Source: CAYYKK01 sp046351395
Lineage (GTDB): Bacteria > Myxococcota_A > Polyangia > Polyangiales > Polyangiaceae
Assembly: GCA_046351395.1 (NCBI GenBank)
Contig: JAXLYP010000007.1
Coordinates: 315,299-379,298, forward strand
DNA length: 64,000 nucleotides
Reading direction: 5' to 3'
Positions within the stretch are counted from its first letter, which is position 1; the number at the start of each line of letters is the position of its first letter. The position numbers and the translations under genes were made by a program. Of this stretch, positions 1-7,574 are shown piece after piece. The notes beneath the pieces are model-generated. The model searched no databases. It saw only the letters and a list, made by a program, of their open reading frames with translations, and had not been told where the DNA came from.

Positions 1-372
1 GTCCTGCGCGGGCTCGAGGTGGTTGTTCACCACGCACACGTGCGCGAACCCCGCGTCGAGCGCGGCGTCGATGGCCGCGCGGACGAACGCGGTGACCGCG
101 CTCCCAGGCAGGCTGATCGCGCCCGCGAAGCCCTTCGCGAAGTCCGTGACGCCATACGGGATCGCCGGGGCGACGAGCGCCTCGACGCCGCGTGATCGGA
201 GCAGCTCCACGGCCGCGGCGGCGGCGCGCTCGCTGATCATCGTGTCCGTCGCGAGCGGGAGGTGCGGGCCGTGCGGCTCGACCGAGCCCACGGGCAGGAT
301 CAGCGCGACCGGCCCGCGCGCGAGGCGTGCGCGGACGTCTTCGGTGGTGAGCTCGGCGAGGAGATCGCTCAT
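1..372 (-). CDS. Creatininase-family amidohydrolase (N-terminal part; runs off the window)
   Basis: Not recognisable beyond family level. Reading leftwards from an ATG at 370-372, the product carries the creatininase metal site P-V-G-S-V-E-P-H-G-P-H-L-P-L-A-T-D, with candidate ligands E32, H34 and D43. Family members hydrolyse cyclic amides or act in cofactor maturation (MftE-like). About 124 residues are present and the C-terminal half is outside the window. The start lies 5 bp after the stop of the upstream CoA ligase, so the two are co-transcribed. With RidA and the flavoenzyme of the same cluster, this suggests a nitrogen-bearing substrate (inference). Confidence 0.8.
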   Translation of the reverse strand, partial: MSDLLAELTTEDVRARLARGPVALILPVGSVEPHGPHLPLATDTMISERAAAAAVELLRSRGVEALVAPAIPYGVTDFAKGFAGAISLPGSAVTAFVRAAIDAALDAGFAHVCVVNNHLEPAQD

Positions 373-377
373 GGCGC

Positions 378-2045
378 TCAGTGCCCGCGCGGGTTCTCGC
401 CCGCGCGCTCGCGCTCCCTGAGCGTCTTCTTGTCGACCTTGCCGCGATCGTTCTTCGGCACGTCGTCCACGAAGACGACGAACCGTGGGTACTTGTGCTT
501 CGTGAGACGCGATTGCACGTGCGCCTTGAGCTCGTCCGCGAGCGCCGCGGGCTCGCTCGCGACGCGGCCACGCGCGGCGTCGCTCGGGACGACGAACGCC
601 TTCACCTTCATCAACCCCTCCTCCTCCACGCCGATCACCGCGGCGAGCGCGACGGCCGGGTGCGCGAGGAGGCACTCCTCGACCTCGATGGGCGCGACCC
701 AGACACCGCTCACCTTCAGGAGGTCGTCCGCGCGGCCCGAGAACCAGAGGTAGCCCGCCTCGTCGATCCGGAAGAGATCGCCGGTGCGGCACCAGGGCCC
801 GAAGAACGTGCGGAAGCTCTTCTCCCGGTCTTGGAAGTAGCCCATCGCCGCGCTGTCGCCCTTCACCCACATGACGCCCGTCTCGCCGCGCGGTAGCTCG
901 GGCGCGCCGGGCGCCTCCGCGTCGGAGGAGAGGATGCGGATCTCGTAGCCCTCGACCACCTTGCCGAGCGAGCCGGGCTTGATGTCGCCCGGGCGGTTCG
1001 ACGCGTAGATGTGGAACATCTCCGCAGATCCGATGCCGTCGTACACGTCACCGCCGAACCGCTCCCGGAAGCGCACGAGGAGGGCCTCGGGCAGCGCCTC
1101 GCCCGCAGACAGGTGGAACCGCACGCTCGACAGGTCGAGCGGCGCGCCCCCCTCGCGCGTGCGCTTCGCGTCGTGGTCGAGGAGCTTCGACATCATCGTC
1201 GGGACGTTCGTGACGATCGTCGGGCGATGGCGCTCGATCGCCGCGGTCAGGCTCTCCGGCGTCGGCCGCTCGGCGAAGAGCGCGGTCGTCGCGCCGACGG
1301 CGAAGGGGAACATCAGGTTCGTGCCCGTCGCGTAGCCGAAGAAGAGGCGCGGCACGCTCACGGTGACGTCGTCCCTCCGGTAACCGACGGTGCGCTTCGC
1401 GTAGCGCTCCGTGTTGAACGCGAAGTCCTTGTGCGCATGGACGTTCGCCTTGCTCTTGCCCGTCGAGCCGGACGTGAAGAGCCAGATCGCGACGTCGTCG
1501 GCTGCGGTGCGGCGGGGCGCGTGCTCGGCGGAGTCGATCAGCTCGTGGCCCGTGGTGAGCGCGTCCGCGAGGACGACCGCGTCGAGCGAGCGGAGCTCCC
1601 CGACGTCCACCGAGCCGAGCACGTCACCGCCCGTCGCCACCTCCGGCACGAGGACGAGCGCGCGGAGGTCGGCCGCGGCGAGCAGCGGGGCGAGCGCCGC
1701 CGCGACGCGCGGGATCGTCACGACGGCCGTGGCGCGCGTGTACTCCACGAGGTGCTCGAGATCCGGCTGGGGCGCGTCCGGGTTGCCCATCGCCACGACG
1801 GCGCCGTGGTGGAGCGTCGCGAAGAACGACCACACGAACGCCGGCGTGTCGTGGAGGATCGTGAGCACGCGCTCCTCGCGCCGGACCCCGCGCGCCGCGA
1901 AGAAGCGCTGGAGGCGACGCGCGCGCTCGGCGACGCCGGCGTACGTGTGCCGCTCGGCGCCGAAGAGGACCGCGTCCTTGTCGCCGAGCCCCTCGCTCAG
2001 GCGGTCGAACAGGTAGTAGTCGGCGAGGTTGAACGCGTCGGCCAT
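378..2045 (-). CDS. Benzoate-CoA-ligase-like AMP-forming acyl-CoA synthetase
   Basis: A 555-residue ANL-superfamily enzyme expected to activate an aromatic carboxylic acid with ATP and CoA, via an acyl-adenylate. The ATP-binding loop T-S-G-S-T-G-K-S-K is at residues 191-199. The G-S-A-E core follows, then the hinge region S-G-R-A-D-D-L-L-K-V-S-G, and the C-terminal G-K-V-D-K supplies the catalytic lysine. The stretch after the ATP loop (A-N-V-H-A-H-K-D, then P-R-L-F-F-G-Y-A-T-G) resembles benzoate-CoA and 2-aminobenzoate-CoA ligases more than acetyl-CoA synthetases. Length is normal for the family. It precedes the creatininase gene by 5 bp and follows the Cys-rich protein gene by 46 bp. Cytoplasmic. 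The exact aryl substrate cannot be read from sequence. Confidence 0.88.
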   Translation of the reverse strand: MADAFNLADYYLFDRLSEGLGDKDAVLFGAERHTYAGVAERARRLQRFFAARGVRREERVLTILHDTPAFVWSFFATLHHGAVVAMGNPDAPQPDLEHLVEYTRATAVVTIPRVAAALAPLLAAADLRALVLVPEVATGGDVLGSVDVGELRSLDAVVLADALTTGHELIDSAEHAPRRTAADDVAIWLFTSGSTGKSKANVHAHKDFAFNTERYAKRTVGYRRDDVTVSVPRLFFGYATGTNLMFPFAVGATTALFAERPTPESLTAAIERHRPTIVTNVPTMMSKLLDHDAKRTREGGAPLDLSSVRFHLSAGEALPEALLVRFRERFGGDVYDGIGSAEMFHIYASNRPGDIKPGSLGKVVEGYEIRILSSDAEAPGAPELPRGETGVMWVKGDSAAMGYFQDREKSFRTFFGPWCRTGDLFRIDEAGYLWFSGRADDLLKVSGVWVAPIEVEECLLAHPAVALAAVIGVEEEGLMKVKAFVVPSDAARGRVASEPAALADELKAHVQSRLTKHKYPRFVVFVDDVPKNDRGKVDKKTLRERERAGENPRGH

Positions 2046-2091
2046 GGCGGGCGCGAGGATAGACGAGTCCGCGGCGGTTCCTCGGTCGAAC

Positions 2092-2652
2092 TCAGTCGCA
2101 CTCGTACCCGCCCGACGTCGCGGTGGTGTGCGCGACGCAGGTGTGCGGGCACGTCTCGCCGATGAGGACGTGCGCGTCGAACGCGCAGGAGACGTGGACG
2201 AGCCCTCGGCACTCGGAGTGATCGAGGTCTTGCGAGCAGTCGGTGACCGGCAGCAGCGCGCACCAGCCGGAGGTCTCCCCCGGCGTGAGGACGCACGTCG
2301 AGGTTGCGTCGCACGTCGTGTAGAGACGCCAAAACCCGCTGTCGCCGCACGACTCGATGCGCGACCCGTCCGCGGTGCAACGGCTGAGCCCGTTCGGCCG
2401 TGGTGTGCAGGCCTCGCGGATCGGCAAGACGCACTCCGCGATGCCGTTGCCCTCGGCGCACACCGCGTCTTCGGTGCGGCAGTCCTGCTCGTTGCAGCGG
2501 TGCTCGCACACCCCGATGTCGCTGCAGTGCTCGCCGCACGACTCGAGCGTGAACTCGTCGGTGCAGCTCGTGCTGCGCCCGCAGCTCGGCGCCGTCATGC
2601 CGACGGCGATCGCGAGCGCGAGCGAGGCCGCGGCTCCAGTTCGAATGGACAT
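2092..2652 (-). CDS. Cysteine-rich exported protein, unknown function
   Basis: A 186-residue protein with an N-terminal signal sequence (Met-Ser-Ile-Arg, then an Ala-rich hydrophobic core) ending in A-P-S-C, so it may be a lipoprotein. The mature part has about 18 cysteines in short spacings such as C-x-x-H-C and C-x3-C, which implies a disulfide-bonded extracellular domain. No catalytic motif was recognised. Myxobacterial genomes carry many such proteins. It sits inside an otherwise catabolic gene run, between the flavoenzyme and the CoA ligase, which is odd for a pathway operon. A role there would be speculation. Confidence 0.7.
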   Translation of the reverse strand: MSIRTGAAASLALAIAVGMTAPSCGRSTSCTDEFTLESCGEHCSDIGVCEHRCNEQDCRTEDAVCAEGNGIAECVLPIREACTPRPNGLSRCTADGSRIESCGDSGFWRLYTTCDATSTCVLTPGETSGWCALLPVTDCSQDLDHSECRGLVHVSCAFDAHVLIGETCPHTCVAHTTATSGGYECD

Positions 2653-2782
2653 GTCGTCTCCCTTACGGCGAGACTATGCGGATCCATCGGCGCCGCGGGG
2701 CGTCGTTTGCAGCGCAAGAACACGCTCGCCGAACCGAGAGTCGCGATCAGCGAGCGCAATTCTGGCCACATCCACAAGATCA

Positions 2783-2839
2783 GCCGCCAAGAGCGCCAGG
2801 AAGACGAGAAGTGGCCTCTCCGCTGGCGTCCTTGGCGGT
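2783..2839. repeat. Degenerate CGCCAAGG inverted repeat (intergenic)
   Basis: The 226-bp gap before the Cys-rich gene contains an imperfect dyad. One arm (2783-2799) reads gccgccaagagcgccag and the other (2823-2839) is ctggcgtccttggcggt, matching at all but three positions, with about 23 bp between. The same arm sequence builds the strong palindrome at 43010-43071, so this is a dispersed repeat family. It may act as a transcription terminator after the flavoenzyme gene; no T-run follows. Confidence 0.65.
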
Positions 2840-2878
2840 TCGCCTCTCCGGTGTGTCGTGATTCAGGATCGCGCCCAG

Positions 2879-4354
2879 CTAGCGCGCCCAGGGCGGCGCG
2901 ACGAGGCGGCGGCGCCCATCCGCGGTCCTTGGCGCGCCGGGCTCGTCGAGCGCTTCGCGGTCCCACGTCTGACACGTGACCGCCTTGTGCCGCTGATCCA
3001 GCGCCTCGCAGTAGTTCGTGAAGAGGCAGCGCCGGACCTCGCCACCGCGCCCGCGGCGCATCTTCTCGAACCAGTCCGGGTCGGCGAGAGACTGCCGCGC
3101 GGCGCCGATGAGATCCGCATCGCCGCGCGCGAGGATCCCCTCGGCGCTGGCGAAATCGCGGATGCCTCCCGCCGCCACGATCGGCGTGCTCAGGCCTCGC
3201 GCGACGAGCGCGCGCTTCACCTCGGCCTGCTTGGGCACGTTGCGCATCAGGGGCCCGCGGGCATCCGAGTAGATCGTCGGCATGCACTCGTACCCGCTCT
3301 CGCCGGTGTACGGGTACGCGGCCTCGCCCACCTTCGGCTGCGCGGCGTCGTCGAACTTTCCGCCGGTCGAGAGGGAGACGAAGTCCATCCCGGCCTCCCC
3401 GAAGCGGGCCGCGAACGCGATCGCGTCGTCCGTGCGGCTTCCGCCCTCGATGATCTCGTCGACGAGCATGCGGCAGCCGACCGTGAACGACGAGCCGACG
3501 CGCGCGCGGACCGCGCCGAACACCTCGAGGGGGAGGCGGGCCCGCCCCTCGAGATCGCGGCCGTAGCCGTCGGCGCGCGTGTTCGTGCGCGAGAGGAACG
3601 AGGCCATCGTGTAGGCGTGCGCGTAGTGGAGCTCGACGCCGTCGAACCCGGCCACTTTCGCGCGCGCCGCCGCGTCCGCGAAGAGGCCAGGGAGCACGGC
3701 GGGGAGCTCACGGACGTGCGCGAGCTCCACGTCCGTGACGCGCTCGCGCTCCCCTCTCTCGAGCGCCTCGCGCTCGCGCGGGGAGAGGACGGCGAGGAGC
3801 GCGTCGTCGTCGAGCGCCGAAAGGAGCTCCCGCACGACGTGCTCGGGCGCCGCGCGCGCCTCGTCGCCCGGCGCCACGCGCGCGAGGCGCTCGCGCAGCG
3901 CGTCCGTGATGCGAATGAATTGCGACAGGAACTTGTCTTTGGGAGGGCGCCTTCGGATCCGCAGGAAGTCGATGAGCTGGAGGAAGAGGCGCGTCCGGCC
4001 GCCGCTCCGCGCGCGCACGACGTCGGCGAGATCCCGGAGCCCGGGCACGAACCGATCGTGCCCGGCGCGGAGCAGCGGCCCGCTCGGCACGTCCCGGATC
4101 CCGGTCGCCTCGACGACGATCGTGCCCGGCCGACCCTCCGCGTAGCGGCCGTTCCACGCGAGCACCTCGGGCGTGACGAAGCCCTCGTCGGTCGCGCGCC
4201 ATGGGACCATCGCCGGGATCCACGTGCGATCGGCGAGGACGAGCCCCGAGCGCAGCGTGATCGGGGAGAACAACGTCGACGCCTCGGCCTCCTCGCGCGT
4301 CGGCCACACGGGCTCGGGGAGCAGGTGCTTCTTCCAGCCGGGCGCGCGGTACAT
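2879..4354 (-). CDS. Old Yellow Enzyme-family NADH:flavin oxidoreductase
   Basis: A 491-residue FMN-dependent TIM-barrel oxidoreductase. The family signature F-D-G-V-E-L-H-Y-A-H-A-Y-T-M-A-S-F-L-S is at residues 237-255, followed by N-T-R-A-D-G-Y-G. The phosphate-binding end has A-A-G-G-I and L-I-G-A-A-R. The C-terminus has three cysteines (C-L-F-T-N-Y-C ... C) that recall the iron-sulfur-binding region of 2,4-dienoyl-CoA-reductase-like members, but the spacing is not canonical. A charged insertion of about 60 residues (roughly 150-210) is longer than usual. It starts 11 bp after the acyl-CoA dehydrogenase stop. Likely role: reduction of an unsaturated or aromatic CoA thioester in this pathway (inference). 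Confidence 0.85.
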   Translation of the reverse strand: MYRAPGWKKHLLPEPVWPTREEAEASTLFSPITLRSGLVLADRTWIPAMVPWRATDEGFVTPEVLAWNGRYAEGRPGTIVVEATGIRDVPSGPLLRAGHDRFVPGLRDLADVVRARSGGRTRLFLQLIDFLRIRRRPPKDKFLSQFIRITDALRERLARVAPGDEARAAPEHVVRELLSALDDDALLAVLSPREREALERGERERVTDVELAHVRELPAVLPGLFADAAARAKVAGFDGVELHYAHAYTMASFLSRTNTRADGYGRDLEGRARLPLEVFGAVRARVGSSFTVGCRMLVDEIIEGGSRTDDAIAFAARFGEAGMDFVSLSTGGKFDDAAQPKVGEAAYPYTGESGYECMPTIYSDARGPLMRNVPKQAEVKRALVARGLSTPIVAAGGIRDFASAEGILARGDADLIGAARQSLADPDWFEKMRRGRGGEVRRCLFTNYCEALDQRHKAVTCQTWDREALDEPGAPRTADGRRRLVAPPWAR

Positions 4355-4365
4355 GGCGACCTGGG

Positions 4366-5520
4366 TCAGGAGGGCTTCGGCTCGACGAGGGCGCGCGCGA
4401 TCACGAGGCGCTGGATCTCGCTCGTCCCCTCGTAGATGCGGAGCGGCCGGACGTCGCGGTAGAGCGCCTCGACCACCGACCCCGTGAGCACACCGCTGCC
4501 GCCGTGGAGCTGCACCGCGCGGTCGATGATCGTCTGCGCGTGCTCGGTCGCGAAGAGCTTCGCCATCGCGACCTCCGTCACGGGGCGCCCGCCCTTCGTG
4601 TCGCGCACGTGCGCGGCCCTCGCGACGAGGAGGCGCGCGGCGTCGAGCTCCGTCGCCATATCGGCGAGATAGGCGCGCACCATCTGCTGGTCGGAGAGCG
4701 GCGCGCCGAACTGCTTGCGCGTCGTGGTGCGCGCGATCGACTCGTCGAGCGCGCGCGACGCCATCCCGTTCGCGGCGGCGCCGACGGAGATGCGAAACGT
4801 CTCGAGGGTGCGGAGGGCGAGCGCCATCCCGCGACCCACGGCGCCGAGGCGCGCCGCGTCGGGGAGGCGCGCGGCGCGCAGGGCGATCGAGCCGAGCGGG
4901 TGCGGGCTCGACATGGGGAGAAGCGCGGTCGTCACGCCCGGAGTCGACGCGTCGACGAGGAACGCGGTGATCGCCTTCGACTCGGGGACGCCCGCGCCGA
5001 TCGCGCGCGCGAAGATCACGAAGTAGTCCGCGATCCCGACGTTCGAGATGAGGGTCTTGTCACCCTCGAGGACCCAGCCATCCCCGTCCTTCGTCGCGCG
5101 GGTCTCGAGGCCGGCGACGTCGCTCCCGGCGTTGGGCTCGGTGAGGCCGAAGCCTCCGACGCGCTCGCCCCTCACCACGGCGTCCGCGTAGGCGGCGCGC
5201 TGCGCGTCGGTGCCCTCGAGCGCGACCGGGTAGGAGGCGAGGCCCTGCACCGCGAAGATCGAGTCCGCGGCGGTGTGCGCGTAGCCGAGCGCCTCGCGGA
5301 TCGTGACGAGCGCGCGCACGTCGATGTCCTTCTCGCCCGGGCGCGGGCAGACGTGCCGGTAGAGGCCGAGCTCGCCCATGCGCCGCGCCGTGCGCGCCGC
5401 GTCGTGGCCGACCTCCGCGTCGAGCGCCATCGCGATCGGGCCGACCTCGCGGCCGAGCGCGCGGTGGCGATCCTCGAAGAACACGTCGAGGTGATCGGCG
5501 GAGAACGGGGGGCGCCTCAT
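4366..5520 (-). CDS. Acyl-CoA dehydrogenase
   Basis: A 384-residue FAD-dependent acyl-CoA dehydrogenase, normal length, catalysing alpha,beta-desaturation of an acyl-CoA. Visible motifs are G-F-G-L-T-E-P-N-A-G-S-D (FAD/substrate contact), the flavin-contact region G-G-S-G-V-L, and Y-E-G-T-S-E-I-Q near the C-terminus with the catalytic base at E364. The chosen ATG (5518-5520) overlaps the preceding crotonase stop by 4 bp; a longer upstream reading is only the antisense-compatible frame of that gene. Part of a chain of four genes joined by ATGA overlaps, implying translational coupling. Electron acceptor (ETF) genes are not in view. Confidence 0.92.
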   Translation of the reverse strand: MRRPPFSADHLDVFFEDRHRALGREVGPIAMALDAEVGHDAARTARRMGELGLYRHVCPRPGEKDIDVRALVTIREALGYAHTAADSIFAVQGLASYPVALEGTDAQRAAYADAVVRGERVGGFGLTEPNAGSDVAGLETRATKDGDGWVLEGDKTLISNVGIADYFVIFARAIGAGVPESKAITAFLVDASTPGVTTALLPMSSPHPLGSIALRAARLPDAARLGAVGRGMALALRTLETFRISVGAAANGMASRALDESIARTTTRKQFGAPLSDQQMVRAYLADMATELDAARLLVARAAHVRDTKGGRPVTEVAMAKLFATEHAQTIIDRAVQLHGGSGVLTGSVVEALYRDVRPLRIYEGTSEIQRLVIARALVEPKPS

Positions 5521-6344
5521 TCCGAAGCCTTCGGCGCGCCCTCGAAGATCGGCTTCTCCTTCTTCTTGTTCGCCTCGTACGCGGTCCGAAAATCGGGGTG
5601 CGCCATGCAGATCGCCTGCGCCTGCGCCTCGGCCTCGATCGCCGCGGCGAGGCTCATCGTCGACTCGCTCTCGAGCATCTGCTTCGTGATGGTGTGGGCG
5701 AAGGCCGGCCCAGCCGCGAGCTCGCGCGCCCACTCCATCGAGGTCGAGAGCGCCTGCCCCTCGTCGACGAGCTTGTTCACGAGGCCCGCAGCGAACGCCT
5801 CGGTCGCCGTGATGATCCTCCCGAAGAACAGGAGCTCCGCGGCGCGCCCGCGGCCGACGATCCGAGGGAGCAGGAACGACGCGCCCATGTCGGCGCCCGA
5901 GAGCCCGACCTTCGGGAAGATGAACCCGAACTTCGCGTTCGTGGAGGCGATGCGCATGTCGCACGCCGTCGCGATGACGGCGCCCGCGCCCACGCACGTG
6001 CCGTTCACCGCGGCGATCACGGGCTTGTCGCACTCGCAGATCGCCTGGATGAGCGCCCCCGTCGCGCGCGTGAACGCGAGCAGGCCGCGCGCGTCCTTCG
6101 CGAAGAGCTCCGCGATGATGCCCTCGACGTCCCCGCCGGAGCAGAAGCCGCGCCCCTTGCCCGTGATCACCACCGCGCGCGCCTCGCCGGCCGCCCCGTT
6201 CGAGCTGTGGAGCGACCGGAACGTGTCCCTGAGCTCGCCGTACACCTCGAACGTGAGGGCGTTGAGGCGCTCGGGGCGGTTCAGCGTGATCAGGGCCACT
6301 CCGCCCGAGATCTCGAGTTCGAACGACTTCGGGGAGAGGGTCAT
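5517..6344 (-). CDS. Enoyl-CoA hydratase/isomerase (crotonase) family protein
   Basis: A 275-residue crotonase-fold protein. It has the N-terminal I-T-L-N-R-P-E-R-L-N-A-L motif and the oxyanion-hole sequences F-C-S-G-G-D and N-G-T-C-V-G-A-G. The region that carries the two catalytic glutamates of classical enoyl-CoA hydratase reads F-P-K-V-G-L-S-G-A-D-M-G-A-S, so neither glutamate is at its usual place. It may therefore be a hydrolase, isomerase or ring-cleaving member rather than a plain hydratase. It overlaps both neighbours by 4 bp (RidA upstream, acyl-CoA dehydrogenase downstream). Cytoplasmic. Confidence 0.88.
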   Translation of the reverse strand: MTLSPKSFELEISGGVALITLNRPERLNALTFEVYGELRDTFRSLHSSNGAAGEARAVVITGKGRGFCSGGDVEGIIAELFAKDARGLLAFTRATGALIQAICECDKPVIAAVNGTCVGAGAVIATACDMRIASTNAKFGFIFPKVGLSGADMGASFLLPRIVGRGRAAELLFFGRIITATEAFAAGLVNKLVDEGQALSTSMEWARELAAGPAFAHTITKQMLESESTMSLAAAIEAEAQAQAICMAHPDFRTAYEANKKKEKPIFEGAPKASE

Positions 6345-6763
6345 CTCGCGTCCTCCTTCGTCAGCACCGCGACGGACTCGATCTCGACGAGCGCATCGCG
6401 CTCCACCAGGCCGGCGACGCCGACGAGCGCCATCGCCGGAAAATGCCGCCCGAGGTGCTTCTTCCAGGCCGCGCCGACCCCCGCGAGGCTCGACCGGTAC
6501 GCCTCGAGATCCGTCACGTAGATCGTCATCCGCGCGACGCTCGAGGGCTCCGCGCCCGCCGCGCGCACGATCGCGACGACGTTCGCGAGGGCGCGATCGA
6601 ACTGCGCGACGAAGTCGCCCTTCGGGAGGGACCGGTCGACCGGGTCCCACCCGATCTGGCCGGCGACGTGGAGGAGGCGGCCCTCCGTGATCACGCCGTT
6701 CGCGTACCCGCTCGGTCGGGGCCACCCGTCCACCGCGACCGTCTTCAGGGCTTCCGTGCTCAT
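6341..6763 (-). CDS. RidA/YjgF-family enamine/imine deaminase
   Basis: A 140-residue protein matching RidA: H-V-A-G-Q-I-G-W-D near the N-terminus, the F-x-x-A-L-x-N-V-x-A-I-V-R-A-A-G-A helix, and M-T-I-Y-V-T-D. Family members hydrolyse reactive enamine/imine intermediates, releasing ammonia. The conserved Arg that binds the substrate carboxylate, normally in the C-terminal half, is not obvious here, so substrate preference may differ. The ATG at 6761-6763 overlaps the upstream SDR stop, and the end overlaps the crotonase start. Its place in the cluster suggests removal of an amino or imino group from a pathway intermediate. Confidence 0.85.
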   Translation of the reverse strand: MSTEALKTVAVDGWPRPSGYANGVITEGRLLHVAGQIGWDPVDRSLPKGDFVAQFDRALANVVAIVRAAGAEPSSVARMTIYVTDLEAYRSSLAGVGAAWKKHLGRHFPAMALVGVAGLVERDALVEIESVAVLTKEDAR

Positions 6764-7527
6764 GCCATCACCTGCCCGCCGTCGAGCGGGATCGCTTGAC
6801 CGTGGATGCCGCGCGCCTCGTGCGCGCAGAGGGACGCGACGAGGTGGGCGACCTCGGTCGCTTCCATGATCCGGCGCTGCGGCGACATCTGCGCGAGCGC
6901 GTCCCGCGCGTCCGCCTCGCTGCGCCCCGTCTTGTCCCGGATGCGCGACGTGACCTCGCCGAGCATCTTCGTCTCGACCCAGCCCGGGCAGACCGCGTTC
7001 ACGGTGACCCCGGACCGCGCGATCTCGGCGGCGAGCGCGCGCGTGAACCCGACGAGGGCGTGCTTCGCGGCGCAGTACGCGACCGTGTACGCGTACCCGA
7101 CGCGGCCCGCGTTCGACGCGACGTTCACGACGCGCCCGTGCTTTCGCTGGATCATCGGGGGGACGAGCGCGCGCGCGAGCGCGAACGGGGCGCGCGCGTT
7201 GAGCTCCATCGTGCGGTCCCAGAGCTCGTCGTCCGTCCGGTCGAACGGGACGCTCGCGCTGATCCCCGCGTTGTTCACGAGGATGTCGACGCCGCCCCGC
7301 TCCGCGAGCGCCTTCGCCTCGCGCTCGAGCGCGGCGCGGTCCAAGAGGTCGAGGACGAGGATCGTCCCGTCGATCGCCTTCGCGACCTCGTCGAGCTCTG
7401 CCGCCGTGCGACCCGTCACCGTGACCTTTGCGCCGTCGGCCGCGAGCCGCTCGGCGATGGCTCGGCCGATGCCGCGGCCTCCGCCGGTCACGAGGGCGGA
7501 CCTTCCAGCGAGGGGACCGTGCGTCAT
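6760..7527 (-). CDS. Short-chain dehydrogenase/reductase
   Basis: A 255-residue classical SDR: nucleotide-binding T-G-G-G-R-G-I-G at residues 14-21, N-N-A-G at 84-87, catalytic S137, Y150 and K154 (Y-C-A-A-K), and P-G-W-V-E-T after the active site. It probably oxidises a 3-hydroxyacyl-CoA, or reduces the corresponding ketone, in a beta-oxidation-like sequence. It is first in the minus-strand gene chain. The 47-bp gap to the divergent hydrolase gene at 7575 must hold the promoters of both, though no clear -35/-10 pair stands out. Confidence 0.9.
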   Translation of the reverse strand: MTHGPLAGRSALVTGGGRGIGRAIAERLAADGAKVTVTGRTAAELDEVAKAIDGTILVLDLLDRAALEREAKALAERGGVDILVNNAGISASVPFDRTDDELWDRTMELNARAPFALARALVPPMIQRKHGRVVNVASNAGRVGYAYTVAYCAAKHALVGFTRALAAEIARSGVTVNAVCPGWVETKMLGEVTSRIRDKTGRSEADARDALAQMSPQRRIMEATEVAHLVASLCAHEARGIHGQAIPLDGGQVMA

Positions 7528-7574
7528 GGCCGGACGCTAGTACATGCGGGTCGTCGGTGGGGTAGGATCCGCGG

